A stretch of 64,000 nucleotides of DNA from Winogradskyella forsetii (GCF_013394595.1 NZ_CP053348.1:4064501-4128500), one strand, 5' to 3'; shown: positions 8,991 through 18,374, counted from the first letter of the stretch. Notes: a model not told the origin generated them from the sequence alone. Program-made: numbers and translations.

Positions 8991-10283
8991 ATGAAATACA
9001 ATCCCATAAACAAGCAACTTTTTATAAAAAACCGTAAAAACTTTAGGGCTCAAATGGTGCCAAATAGTTTAGCGGTATTTAATTCTAATGACATTTACCC
9101 TATTGGTGCCGATAGTACGATGCCTTTTCAACAAGACCGTAATATATTCTACTTAAGTGGTGTAGACCAAGAAGAGAGTATTTTGGTACTTTTTCCAGAT
9201 TGTCCGAATCCAAAACATCGGGAAATTTTATTTTTAACCGAAACCAACGCACATATTGCAGTTTGGGAAGGCGAAAAACTAACCAAGGAAAAAGCACTTG
9301 AAACATCGGGAATTGAAACGGTGTATTGGCTTAATGATTTCGATAAAATCATGAAAGAAATCATGTCGCAAGCAGACACCATTTACATCAATACCAATGA
9401 ACATTATCGTGCCAATGTCGCTACAGAAACTCGTGAAGCACGTTTTAATAAAAAGATAAAAGCGCAATTCCCAGCGCATAAAGTGGAAAAAAGCAATCCT
9501 ATTTTGCAACGTTTACGTTCGGTAAAAGATCCTTTGGAACTCGACCTTATACAAGAAGCTTGTAATATCACGGAAAAAGGATTTCGGAGAATTCTAAACT
9601 TTGTAAAACCAGGCATTTGGGAATATAATATTGAAGCCGAGTTTATGCACGAGTTTTTAAACAACCGCTCAAGAGGATTTGCATACACACCAATTGTCGC
9701 TTCCGGTAACAATGCCAATGTGCTGCATTATATTGAAAACAACCAGCAATGTAAAGCTGGTGATTTAATTCTTTTGGATGTTGGTGCAGAATACGCCAAC
9801 TATGCCAGCGATATGAGTAGAACCATTCCTGTTTCGGGTCAATTTACCAAACGCCAAAAAGAGGTTTATAACGCCGTGAATCGTGTAAAAAACGAAGCCA
9901 CAAAACTATTGTTTCCAGGCGCTATTTGGGCCGATTACCATGTGGAAGTTGGCAAGTTAATGACTTCAGAATTAATAGGTCTTGGTTTATTGGACAAAGC
10001 CGATGTACAAAATGAAGACAAAGATTGGCCAGCCTACAAAAAGTATTTTATGCATGGCACCTCACACCATATGGGATTAGACACGCATGATTACGGCATA
10101 CTTCACGAGCCTATGAAAACCAATATGGTTTTTACCGTAGAACCTGGTATTTATATTCCAGAGGAAGGTTTTGGCATCCGTTTGGAAGATGATGTAGTGA
10201 TACAGGAAGACGGTGAACCGTTTAATTTGATGCGTCATATTCCTATTGAGGCTGATGAGATTGAGGAGATTATGAATGGTTAG
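8991..10283 (+). CDS. pepP: Xaa-Pro aminopeptidase (M24B family)
   Basis: A 430-residue metallopeptidase that removes an N-terminal residue preceding proline, in the cytoplasm. It has the N-terminal aminopeptidase P domain (about residues 1-170) and the C-terminal pita-bread catalytic domain. All five metal ligands can be placed: D263 (LLDVGAEY), D274 (YASDMSRT), H359 (HGTSHHMGLDTHD), E384 (VEPGIY) and E399 (RLEDDVV). Length is normal. Its TAG stop is followed two codons later, in the same frame, by the TTG start of the NUDIX gene. Confidence 0.93.
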   Translation: MKYNPINKQLFIKNRKNFRAQMVPNSLAVFNSNDIYPIGADSTMPFQQDRNIFYLSGVDQEESILVLFPDCPNPKHREILFLTETNAHIAVWEGEKLTKEKALETSGIETVYWLNDFDKIMKEIMSQADTIYINTNEHYRANVATETREARFNKKIKAQFPAHKVEKSNPILQRLRSVKDPLELDLIQEACNITEKGFRRILNFVKPGIWEYNIEAEFMHEFLNNRSRGFAYTPIVASGNNANVLHYIENNQQCKAGDLILLDVGAEYANYASDMSRTIPVSGQFTKRQKEVYNAVNRVKNEATKLLFPGAIWADYHVEVGKLMTSELIGLGLLDKADVQNEDKDWPAYKKYFMHGTSHHMGLDTHDYGILHEPMKTNMVFTVEPGIYIPEEGFGIRLEDDVVIQEDGEPFNLMRHIPIEADEIEEIMNG

Positions 10284-10289
10284 AATATT

Positions 10290-10676
10290 TTGAAAGCCAT
10301 TAAGGTAACTTGTGCAATCATTCATTTTGATGATAAGATTTTAGCTGTTCAGCGAAGCACAAAAATGAAACTTCCTTTGAAATGGGAATTCGCAGGTGGT
10401 AAAATTGAACAAGGTGAATCTGAAATTGAGTGTATAAAAAGAGAAATCGCAGAAGAATTAAATATTAAAATTGAGATAAATGAAAGGTTGACACCTGTAA
10501 CTTATAAATATCCTGATTTTAAAATTAAATTAATTCCATTTATTGCTAAACATTTTTCTGGAGAATTAAAACTAAAAGAGCATTCCGATTTTGTAATTGC
10601 GAACAAGGAGGAATTAAATAATTTAGATTGGGCTGAAGCCGATTTACCAATTTTGAAAGAATTTTTAGCATTATGA
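10290..10676 (+). CDS. NUDIX hydrolase (MutT/CTP-pyrophosphatase-like)
   Basis: A 128-residue protein with a full Nudix box at about residues 35-57: GGKIEQGE, a seven-residue spacer, then REIAEELNI. It therefore probably hydrolyses a nucleoside diphosphate linked to another group, such as an oxidised or non-canonical NTP. The only usual start available is TTG at 10290, because an in-frame TAG (the stop of the aminopeptidase gene) lies 9 nt upstream. Its stop overlaps the ATG of the PLD-helicase gene by 4 nt (ATGA), which implies translational coupling. From memory, MutT-type proteins are linked or fused to DUF3427 helicases elsewhere. Substrate unknown. Confidence 0.85.
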   Translation: MKAIKVTCAIIHFDDKILAVQRSTKMKLPLKWEFAGGKIEQGESEIECIKREIAEELNIKIEINERLTPVTYKYPDFKIKLIPFIAKHFSGELKLKEHSDFVIANKEELNNLDWAEADLPILKEFLAL

Positions 10677-13600
10677 ATCAAGGAATTTACGAAGAATTAA
10701 TCACACTTCTTGTCTCTGAAAAATTAAAAAGCCTTGATAAGGACAAATTCTATCTGAAAAAAAATATAATTGATAAAGAGGATGCCGCAACTATTCTATC
10801 CAAACACTTAGCACAAACTTTAAAACACGCTTTCCAACTTATTAAAGGCAAAACAGGACTACAAATTGAAATTGCCAACAAAGTCATCAAATTATTAAAA
10901 GACGAACTCAACAAACAAGAGTTTGAAGATGATTTAGTAAGTGTTGAAGGTGAAATTTTAAAAGCAGTTTTTTCAAAAACTGATGCTCATTTTTCAAATT
11001 TAGATTTACGCCTCAAAGAAATAACACCTTATACAACTTTAACTCAAAGTGAATTATTCACTGGTGGAAATGGTGGATTATCATTAGAAAGCGAGCTAAA
11101 AAAAGAAATTCTTTCTTCAAATCAAATAAACCTATTAGTCTCCTTTATAAAATTTAAAGGAATAATAATTCTTGAAAAAGAATTAAGAGAATTTACTGAA
11201 CGTGGTGGAAAACTAAAAGTTATTACTACAACTTATATTGGAGCTACAGATTATAAAGCTATTCAATTACTTGCTAAACTACCAAATACCGAAGTTAAAA
11301 TATCTTACAACACAGGAAACGAACGATTACACGCAAAAGCTTATTTGTTCTATAGAGATTCAGGTTTTCATACTGCCTATATTGGTTCATCCAATTTTTC
11401 GAGGTCAGCTTTAACTGATGGGTTAGAATGGAATTTAAAAGTAACCACAAAAGAAGTAAGTCACATAATTGATAAGTTTCAGAAAACATTTGATGCTTAT
11501 TGGCAAAGTGATGATTTTGAGTTATTTGACGATTCTATTCATAAAGAAAAATTAATAGACGCATTAAAACAAAGTAAATTTAGCAAGCCTTACGAAAACA
11601 CAATTGCTTTTTTTGACATCAAACCATTTCCATATCAGAATGAAGTTCTAGAAAAATTAGAAGTTGAGAGAACTATCCATAATAGATACAGAAACCTAGT
11701 TGTAGCAGCAACAGGAACTGGTAAAACTGTTATTTCGGCTTTCGATTATAAACGTTTTAAACAAAATAACAAATCATCAAAATTGCTATTTCTTGCACAC
11801 AGAAAAGAAATTCTACAAAAATCACTTTCTACTTTTCGAGGTGTTTTAAGAAACAATAATATTGGAGAATTATGGATTGATGGAATGGTTCCTGAAAATT
11901 TCGAGTGTGTATTTGCTTCAGTTCAAACTGTAAATAATCAGCTAAAAAACTTAAATTTATTAACAGATTATTACGATTATATCATTATTGATGAATGCCA
12001 TCATCAAATAGCAAACAGTTACAGGTCTGTAATCAACTATTTCAAACCAAAAATTCTGCTTGGACTTACCGCAACGCCAGAACGAATGGATGGCGGAGAT
12101 ATTTTAGAGGATTTTGACAATAAAATTGCAGCCGAAATTAGATTACCTGAAGCAATGAACAGAAAGTTGCTTTGCCCTTTTCAGTACTTTGGAATTACTG
12201 ATAGCATAGACTTAACAAATGTTAGTTGGATAAGAGGTAAATATGTAGCTAGCGAATTAACTAATTTATACACAGAAAGCGATAGAAGAGTTAGAGAAAT
12301 AATTGACGCTTTAGATAAATACACCAAAGACTTAAAAGATGTTAAAGCTTTAGGTTATTGTGTTTCCATGGAACATGCTAAATTCATGGCTGAAAAATTT
12401 ACTCTAGCAGGATTAAAAGCAGATTACCTTACAAGTAAAAACAGCAAAGACAGAGTTTCAATTCGTCGAAAATTAGAAAAGAAAGAAATCAATTACCTCT
12501 TTGTTGTTGATATGTTTAATGAAGGTATAGATATTCCCGAAATTGACACAGTGCTTTTTCTAAGACCAACAGAAAGCTTAACTGTCTTCTTACAACAATT
12601 AGGAAGAGGTTTGAGATTACATGAAGATAAAGATTGTTTAACCGTTTTAGATTTTGTTGGTAATTCGCATTCTGAATATAATTTTGAAAGTAAATTTAGA
12701 GCCTTAATAGGTAAAACGAACACAACAGTTGTAAAAGAATTAGAAGACAATTTCCCTCATTTACCTCTTGGTTGCTCAATTATTTTAGAGAAAAAATCTA
12801 AAGAAACAATACTTAAAAGTATTACTGCTGCAACTTCTCTGAAAAAGAACAAACTAATTCAAAGAATTCAACAGTTTGAACACGATACCAATCTGCCTTT
12901 AACTATTGGAAATTTCAGTAAGTTTTATAATATTCCGTTACAATCAATTTATAAAAGAGAAAGCTGGAAAAGACTGTGCCAACTTGCAGGTAAGATAAAT
13001 GATTTTGATTCAATAAATGAAAAAGCTATAGTCTCAGCAATATCAAATAAATGGCTCTCAACAAACTCATTAAGTTATTTTACTTTCATTTTGAAAATTG
13101 CTAAACAGAATTTCAATGTAATTATTTCAGAATTAAATCAAAATGAAAAAACCATGCTTTTAATGTTACATTATGATGTTTGGCAGAAAAAAGGTGGTTT
13201 CGAATCATTACAAAAAAGCATTAAGCAAATAGGCATAAATTCAGTTTTGGTTGAAGAAATAAAAGAAGTATTAGAACTCTTAATTGAAAACATTGATTTT
13301 AAAGAATTGCCAATTAATCTTCCTTACAATCAACCTTTAAAATTGCATAGTCGTTATACAAGAGACCAAATTTTAACGGCCTTTAAATTTAGTAGTTTCG
13401 ATAAACAGTCATCTAATCGAGAAGGAACAGCTTTAAACAAAGATTTAAATACTGAATTACTATTTATAAATCTCATCAAATCCGAAGAGAATTTTTCACC
13501 CACAACAATGTATGATGACTATGCTGTAAATGAATTATTGTTTCATTGGCAAACTCAAAATTCAGCAAGACCTGACAAAGGAAAAGGATTGTCTTATATC

Positions 13601-13807
13601 AACCACAAAAACACGAATAAAATAATCTTACTTTTTGTACGAGAAAAAGCGAAAAATGAATTCGGAAATAGTAACGGTTATGTGTTTATTGGTGAAGGAG
13701 AAATAAAAGACCATTATGGTTCAAAACCTATGAGTATTAATTGGGAACTAAACGAGCCTATGCCACATTATTTGTGGAAAGATGCGGCCAAACTTTCAGT
13801 TGGATAA
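10673..13807 (+). CDS. PLD-nuclease / SF2 DEAD-like helicase with C-terminal DUF3427
   Basis: A 1044-residue three-part protein. Residues about 125-290 form a phospholipase-D-type nuclease domain with half an HKD motif (H220-x-K222, then GSSN at 238-241). Residues about 315-670 are a superfamily 2 helicase: Walker A ATGTGKT (346-352), DECH (440-443), TATPER (466-471) and motif VI QQLGRGLR (641-648). The remaining 370 residues look like DUF3427. Such proteins probably act on DNA or RNA in repair or phage defence; the biological role is not established. It is translationally coupled to a NUDIX gene. By eye its codons are more A/T-rich than those of the flanking pepP and lysC, which suggests, but does not prove, acquisition as an accessory cassette. 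Confidence 0.88.
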   Translation: MNQGIYEELITLLVSEKLKSLDKDKFYLKKNIIDKEDAATILSKHLAQTLKHAFQLIKGKTGLQIEIANKVIKLLKDELNKQEFEDDLVSVEGEILKAVFSKTDAHFSNLDLRLKEITPYTTLTQSELFTGGNGGLSLESELKKEILSSNQINLLVSFIKFKGIIILEKELREFTERGGKLKVITTTYIGATDYKAIQLLAKLPNTEVKISYNTGNERLHAKAYLFYRDSGFHTAYIGSSNFSRSALTDGLEWNLKVTTKEVSHIIDKFQKTFDAYWQSDDFELFDDSIHKEKLIDALKQSKFSKPYENTIAFFDIKPFPYQNEVLEKLEVERTIHNRYRNLVVAATGTGKTVISAFDYKRFKQNNKSSKLLFLAHRKEILQKSLSTFRGVLRNNNIGELWIDGMVPENFECVFASVQTVNNQLKNLNLLTDYYDYIIIDECHHQIANSYRSVINYFKPKILLGLTATPERMDGGDILEDFDNKIAAEIRLPEAMNRKLLCPFQYFGITDSIDLTNVSWIRGKYVASELTNLYTESDRRVREIIDALDKYTKDLKDVKALGYCVSMEHAKFMAEKFTLAGLKADYLTSKNSKDRVSIRRKLEKKEINYLFVVDMFNEGIDIPEIDTVLFLRPTESLTVFLQQLGRGLRLHEDKDCLTVLDFVGNSHSEYNFESKFRALIGKTNTTVVKELEDNFPHLPLGCSIILEKKSKETILKSITAATSLKKNKLIQRIQQFEHDTNLPLTIGNFSKFYNIPLQSIYKRESWKRLCQLAGKINDFDSINEKAIVSAISNKWLSTNSLSYFTFILKIAKQNFNVIISELNQNEKTMLLMLHYDVWQKKGGFESLQKSIKQIGINSVLVEEIKEVLELLIENIDFKELPINLPYNQPLKLHSRYTRDQILTAFKFSSFDKQSSNREGTALNKDLNTELLFINLIKSEENFSPTTMYDDYAVNELLFHWQTQNSARPDKGKGLSYINHKNTNKIILLFVREKAKNEFGNSNGYVFIGEGEIKDHYGSKPMSINWELNEPMPHYLWKDAAKLSVG

Positions 13808-13818
13808 AAAATATTATC

Positions 13819-15147
13819 CTAAACCTCAAAAGTATCTCCCTCAAAAACATACCGCTGTAACTTCTGCAAGGTTTCCAACTTATCACTAGAATTCACCAAA
13901 AGTGAAATATTATTGTTACTGCCTCCATAGGCAATCATACGGACATTAATATCTTGTAGCACTTGGAACAATTGTGGCGTATCTGGATGGTAAATAATTT
14001 GGTTACCAACCAAGCAAACGATACTCATATAATCGTCAATTTCTACGGTGGCGAATTTTTCGAGTTCTTCTGTGATGGACTCTAAATGTGTGGTGTCGTC
14101 AATGGTTAGGGAAACGGCGATTTCAGATGTGGTAATCATGTCAATAGAGGTTTCGTATTTTTCAAACACCTCAAAGACTTTCTTTAAAAAGCCGTGTGCC
14201 AATAACATACGTACCGACTTTATTTTTATGGCGGTAATCCCATCTTTGGCGGCAATGGCTTTGATGCCTTCGCCATGAATTTGGTTGGTAATTAAAGTAC
14301 CATGTGCGTTTGGTGCCATCGTGTTTTTAAGTCGCAATGGAATATCTAAACTACGTACTGGCATTACGGTTTGTGGATGTAAAATCTTTGCTCCAAAATA
14401 GGCTAATTCCGCTGCTTCATCATAAGATAAATGCGATAAGGCTGTGGTATCATTTACAAAACGTGGATCGTTGTTATGAAAGCCGTCGATGTCGGTCCAG
14501 ATTTGGACTTCTTCAACTTCAAGAGCTGCACCAATAATGGTAGCTGTGTAATCGCTTCCGCCACGTTGTAAGTTGGTGATTTGGCCATCGGCATCCAAAC
14601 ATATAAACCCTTGGGTGATGTAAACATCGCTATCTTGGGTTTGATTCATAAGACGCTCTAAATTTTGCTTGATGTAGAAATTATCGGGTTCATTAGTGCG
14701 GTCAATGCGCATAAAATCCAAAGCCGGCAGCAAGGTGGCTTTTAAACCCTCTTGTTGTAATAGTCGGCTAAACATAAACGTGGACAACAACTCGCCATTG
14801 GCCACAATAGTATTGTGCAATAATGTAGAGTGCGGCTGACTGGCAGCATTCATTAACGCATCGAAAATCGAGGTGACATAGGAACTGACCTCGTTACCTA
14901 AGGTTTTGTCTGTAATTAAATCGCTTACGGTAGACTTATAATTTTGGTGAAGTTGACTGATTTTATGTTTCGCCTGCGACAACTCGTTGACCTTTATCAA
15001 CCCTGAAATCTCTACCAAAGCATTGGTCGTTCCAGACATGGCAGAAAGGACGACAATCTTTTTACCTTTAGTATTGATAATGTCTTTTACGTGGTTCATG
15101 TTGATGACAGAACCTACAGAAGTGCCTCCAAATTTATAGACTAACAT
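13819..15147 (-). CDS. lysC: Aspartate kinase
   Basis: A 442-residue cytoplasmic enzyme that phosphorylates aspartate, the first step towards lysine, methionine, threonine and diaminopimelate. The kinase domain starts at once with MLVYKFGGTSVGS and contains LQRGGSDYTATIIGAAL and WTDIDGFHNNDPR. Two ACT-type regulatory segments follow after residue 290 (ITAIKIKSVRML, then MSIVCLVGNQ), consistent with allosteric feedback by an amino acid. It is a stand-alone kinase, not fused to homoserine dehydrogenase. It ends tail-to-tail 11 nt from the helicase gene. A TACATTTG promoter box lies at 15169-15176 on the minus strand. Confidence 0.93.
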   Translation of the reverse strand: MLVYKFGGTSVGSVINMNHVKDIINTKGKKIVVLSAMSGTTNALVEISGLIKVNELSQAKHKISQLHQNYKSTVSDLITDKTLGNEVSSYVTSIFDALMNAASQPHSTLLHNTIVANGELLSTFMFSRLLQQEGLKATLLPALDFMRIDRTNEPDNFYIKQNLERLMNQTQDSDVYITQGFICLDADGQITNLQRGGSDYTATIIGAALEVEEVQIWTDIDGFHNNDPRFVNDTTALSHLSYDEAAELAYFGAKILHPQTVMPVRSLDIPLRLKNTMAPNAHGTLITNQIHGEGIKAIAAKDGITAIKIKSVRMLLAHGFLKKVFEVFEKYETSIDMITTSEIAVSLTIDDTTHLESITEELEKFATVEIDDYMSIVCLVGNQIIYHPDTPQLFQVLQDINVRMIAYGGSNNNISLLVNSSDKLETLQKLQRYVFEGDTFEV

Positions 15148-15168
15148 AACTATTCAAATTTTAGGCTG

Positions 15169-15176
15169 CAAATGTA
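15169..15176 (-). promoter_or_regulatory. lysC promoter -7 box
   Basis: TACATTTG on the minus strand matches TAnnTTTG and ends about 21 nt before the lysC ATG, a normal leader distance. No clear -33 TTG was assigned. Confidence 0.45.
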
Positions 15177-15382
15177 AATACCATAGCAATGCTCACCATG
15201 AAAATGTAAAAATTTGTATGTCTTTTTACAAAATGTTAATTATTTAACAAACACGATATATTAGCCTTACTTTGTTACTGGAAATGAAGAAATTTACCTG
15301 TGCATTGTTACAAAATCAGATTTTTCAGACAATTTTAAGTCTTAAAATTTAGTACATGACAAAAATAGAAGTAATCGATTTT

Positions 15383-15531
15383 TTTTGCCACAAATACACG
15401 AATCTGATATAGGCTATTTATGAAGGTCTATAAATCTTAGGAACAAACCTTAGGTCTGTTCCATTTGTTTTATAGATAATCAATTATTTTATACTATAGA
15501 AAACGAGTGAATTCGTGTATTTGTGGCAAAA
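15383..15531. mobile_element. MITE-like element with 21-bp perfect terminal inverted repeats
   Basis: The arms at 15383-15403 and 15511-15531 are perfect 21-bp inverted copies (core GCCACAAATACACGAAT). The interior of about 107 bp continues the symmetry imperfectly: TCTATAAA pairs with TTTATAGA, and GGAACA-A-ACC pairs with GGT-C-TGTTCC at the centre near 15451. The whole could fold as one long hairpin. No ORF is inside and no clear target-site duplication was seen. It could be a non-autonomous transposon relic or a structured RNA. It lies in the 482-bp gap between lysC and a serine hydrolase gene; nothing else was recognised in that gap apart from the lysC promoter. Confidence 0.65.
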
Positions 15532-15629
15532 TATTTAGTGATTAATAAGTAACGCTTTATCAAAAACTCCCAACAATGTATTCGAGTTCTTAGTATGCTT
15601 AAAAATCCTGATTATCATTTAATTAGCGC

Positions 15630-17183
15630 TTATTCAGTTTTCTGAAGTTCCAAATCATGAAAATCGAAACTAAAATCGGTGATTGGCGCAATGTATTTCA
15701 TGGTGGCGGAAACGGCTTCTTCATTTTCATTGAAGGCAAATTGCACATAGACATCTGCGTCATAACTTCTATTGTTCCATTTGGCAACAAAAGTGGTTGC
15801 ATTTAAGGGCAATAACTCACCAAACAATCTGGACGAACGCTCACTCTTTATTGTATACCCTTTTTTTGCATCGTGTGAAATAATCACATCACCAAACCAA
15901 TCGTCGGTGTACGTGCCCACAATATGTTCTGGTTTCGGTAAGGATTTGAGTTTTTGGGCTTTTTCAACTTTAGAGTACACCTCGGCTTTTATACTATCGT
16001 TATACTTAATATAATCTGCGTTTCGCTTACCATATTTTTCAATCCAATTTCTATTATCATATCCTAAATACGAATCTTTAATCGTGTTAGTAATGGTATT
16101 AAAAGCTGAACCATTCATTTGATTGGTCAATACCACAATGGCTAAATCCAAATCCGGAATCATAGTAAACTGTGTAACAGTACCTAATAAACCACCTGTG
16201 TGATACACTTGTTTATAACCGCCTTTGACATCAGCAACAAACCAACCTAAACCATAACCTTTAAAATTAGAATCATACCAATCGCCTGGATAAACTTTTA
16301 ATGGTGTCTGTAATTGCCAAAGCTCATGAAACTGTATTTCGCTCAATAAACGTTCCCCATCGTTTTTTACGGCATCGTTCATTAAAAATTCTGCCCAAGT
16401 CAGCATATCTGGGACGTTGCTCATAATGCCTCCTGCAGGATTGGCCAGTTCGCTCCAATCGTGTGGAATCTGGATGACTTTTCCGTCAGCCATGGTATGT
16501 GCATCAATAATATTCGATTTGTCTGTAACTCGGTTGTAGGCGGCTTTACTACTCGTCATCCCAACCGGTTTCATGATTTTGGCTTCCATGAATTCTTCCC
16601 AAGTCAGACCACTGACACGTTTTAAAACTTCTCCTGCGATAATAAACATATTATTATTGTAAGCGAATTTGCTTCTGAATGAGGTTTCAGGCTCTAAATA
16701 TTTTACATTCTTAATGACATCGTCAATCGTGAAATCACTGCCTTCAGGAAAAAACATTAAATCGCCAGCACCTAAACCCATACCACTTCTGTGCGTTACC
16801 AAATCCCGAACCGTGAAATTTTCAGTGACCCAAGAATCGTGTAGTTGAAATTCCGGAATATGCTGTCTCACTTTATCATCCCAATTCATTTTACCTGCAT
16901 CAACCATCATGGCGAGTGCAAAACAGGTAAATCCTTTACTGTTTGAAGCGACACCAACCAAGGTTTCAGCATTCATATCTTTTTTATTGGTCAATGAGCG
17001 CACGCCATGTCCTTTGGCATACACAATTTCACCATCCTTATAAATACCAACGGAAATACCAGGCACATCAAAAGTGGTTAAGGTTTCCTTGATAAGATTA
17101 TCGAGTTGTTCTTCTTCAATTTGAGCGTTTACTAAGAAAGCCGAAATAATAAGAACTGCAGTAAATAGTCGTTTTAATAACAT
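15630..17183 (-). CDS. Serine hydrolase of the beta-lactamase/PBP4* (class C) family
   Basis: A 517-residue exported protein with a signal peptide ending near VNAQIEEE. The class C beta-lactamase fold carries the nucleophile motif S80-N-S-K83 (SxxK), a YxN motif at Y175-N-N177 and a late HTGG motif in place of KTG. A C-terminal domain of about 110 residues (VGTYTDDWFGDVIISHD) resembles DUF3471. These enzymes act as esterases, D-amino peptidases or amidases in the periplasm and are rarely true resistance enzymes. A TATCTTTG box at 17213-17220 (minus) gives a leader of about 27 nt. It is divergent from the alpha/beta hydrolase gene. Confidence 0.85.
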   Translation of the reverse strand: MLLKRLFTAVLIISAFLVNAQIEEEQLDNLIKETLTTFDVPGISVGIYKDGEIVYAKGHGVRSLTNKKDMNAETLVGVASNSKGFTCFALAMMVDAGKMNWDDKVRQHIPEFQLHDSWVTENFTVRDLVTHRSGMGLGAGDLMFFPEGSDFTIDDVIKNVKYLEPETSFRSKFAYNNNMFIIAGEVLKRVSGLTWEEFMEAKIMKPVGMTSSKAAYNRVTDKSNIIDAHTMADGKVIQIPHDWSELANPAGGIMSNVPDMLTWAEFLMNDAVKNDGERLLSEIQFHELWQLQTPLKVYPGDWYDSNFKGYGLGWFVADVKGGYKQVYHTGGLLGTVTQFTMIPDLDLAIVVLTNQMNGSAFNTITNTIKDSYLGYDNRNWIEKYGKRNADYIKYNDSIKAEVYSKVEKAQKLKSLPKPEHIVGTYTDDWFGDVIISHDAKKGYTIKSERSSRLFGELLPLNATTFVAKWNNRSYDADVYVQFAFNENEEAVSATMKYIAPITDFSFDFHDLELQKTE

Positions 17184-17212
17184 TAAGTATTGAATTTAGT
17201 TTTGAATGCTTT

Positions 17213-17220
17213 CAAAGATA
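17213..17220 (-). promoter_or_regulatory. Promoter -7 box of the serine hydrolase gene
   Basis: TATCTTTG on the minus strand, an exact TAnnTTTG match 29 nt before the ATG at 17183. Confidence 0.5.
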
Positions 17221-17264
17221 CTAAATTGTTATAATGATTAATGGTGTAAAACATTTTCAAAATT

Positions 17265-17272
17265 TATCTTTG
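17265..17272 (+). promoter_or_regulatory. Promoter -7 box only 5 nt before the ATG (likely leaderless mRNA)
   Basis: TATCTTTG is followed by five bases and the ATG at 17278. Given where such boxes lie relative to transcription starts, the mRNA would have almost no 5' leader. Confidence 0.5.
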
Positions 17273-17277
17273 CCCAC

Positions 17278-18054
17278 ATGACTTTAGATTACAAAAACAG
17301 TACAATTAATTATGTAGTTAAAGGTAAAGGAAATACCATAGTTCTACTTCATGGATTTCTTGAAACCTTAGAAATGTGGAACGATTTGATTCCTGAATTT
17401 TCAAAAATCCATCAAGTGGTTAGCATCGATTTGTTAGGCCATGGACAAACGGGATGTTTGGGTTATGTGCATACGATGGAAGACATGGCGGAAGCTGTTT
17501 TTGCTGTTTTGGAACACCTTAATATTGAACGTGCACATTTTGTTGGGCATTCCATGGGTGGCTATGTGACTTTGGCTCTAGCCGAAAAGCATCCTGAATT
17601 ATTTAAAGGTCTGTGTTTAATGAACTCCACTTTTGAAGCTGACGATGAAGAAAAGAAAGAACTGCGAACGCGTGCCAATGCCATGGCCAAAACAAATTTT
17701 CAAAATTTAGTGCGCATGTCTTTCGTAAATCTATTTGCACCTGAAAGTAAGGATAGTTTTAAAAATGAATTTGAAGAGGCTTTGCAAATGGCATTGCAAA
17801 CGCCTGTCCAAGGATACATTGCGGCGTCAGAAGGTATGAAATTGAGATCCAATCGCTTTGACACATTGACAAACCTGAACGCTAAGAAACTAATTATTAT
17901 TGGTAAAAAGGATGGTTTAGTTGACGGCAACAAAATTATCAATCAAATTAAAGATACAGACGTTCATTATGTAGAGTTTTCAGAAGGACATATGAGTCAT
18001 ATTGAAAATAAATCAGATTTAACTTACAATTTATTGCGTTTCATCGAAAAATAA
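17278..18054 (+). CDS. Alpha/beta-fold hydrolase
   Basis: A 258-residue cytoplasmic hydrolase without a signal peptide. It has the oxyanion motif VLLHGFLETLEMW (about residue 22), the nucleophile elbow GHSMGGYVTLAL (about residues 88-99), a later Asp in IIGKKDGLVDG and a catalytic His in EGHMSHIE. The closest general type is the MenH/BioH-like esterase group; the substrate cannot be told. The ATG directly follows a promoter box, so a leaderless transcript is likely. It is divergent from the serine hydrolase gene with 94 nt between them. Confidence 0.88.
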   Translation: MTLDYKNSTINYVVKGKGNTIVLLHGFLETLEMWNDLIPEFSKIHQVVSIDLLGHGQTGCLGYVHTMEDMAEAVFAVLEHLNIERAHFVGHSMGGYVTLALAEKHPELFKGLCLMNSTFEADDEEKKELRTRANAMAKTNFQNLVRMSFVNLFAPESKDSFKNEFEEALQMALQTPVQGYIAASEGMKLRSNRFDTLTNLNAKKLIIIGKKDGLVDGNKIINQIKDTDVHYVEFSEGHMSHIENKSDLTYNLLRFIEK

Positions 18055-18131
18055 ACCCCTTAAACGTTTTGTTTGTCTTTTTTTTCTAAGTTTACCTTAG
18101 GATTAAAAATTTAATTGTAAACAAACCGATC

Positions 18132-18374
18132 ATGAAGCCTACAAAACTATACTGTGATTTATTTGGTCATAATTATCAAATTAGCAAAAAAGTAACCAAT
18201 CACGTCAAAGAGTACACCTGCAAGTGTTGTAAGAAACAATTAACCACAAACACTAATGGTAGTCTTACCGAATTAACTGAGAAACGTCAAGAAATAAATT
18301 CGGCTTTAGAGCGTATTTATAACAACAGAACGATGCGTTTGAAGCAAAAAATGCTCACTTCGTCGATTTGTTAA
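18132..18374 (+). CDS. Small Cys-rich DUF1660-like protein (paralogue 1)
   Basis: An 80-residue protein with the pattern LYCDLFGHNYQIS, then YTCKCCKK, followed by a polar helical tail (ELTEKRQEINSALERIYNNR). The C-x3-FGH-x-Y motif with a later C-x2-C looks like a four-ligand zinc site (Cys, His, Cys, Cys) and resembles DUF1660 proteins. It is one of three paralogues around thiL (also 18456-18686 and 19948-20187). Function unknown; a small nucleic-acid-binding or metal-binding role is only a guess. Confidence 0.75.
   Translation: MKPTKLYCDLFGHNYQISKKVTNHVKEYTCKCCKKQLTTNTNGSLTELTEKRQEINSALERIYNNRTMRLKQKMLTSSIC

Noticed and set aside
9149..9718. Overlapping minus-strand open frames within the aminopeptidase gene
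   Set aside because: The sense strand has all five metal ligands and normal length. The antisense frames have no recognisable motif and arise from the codon pattern.
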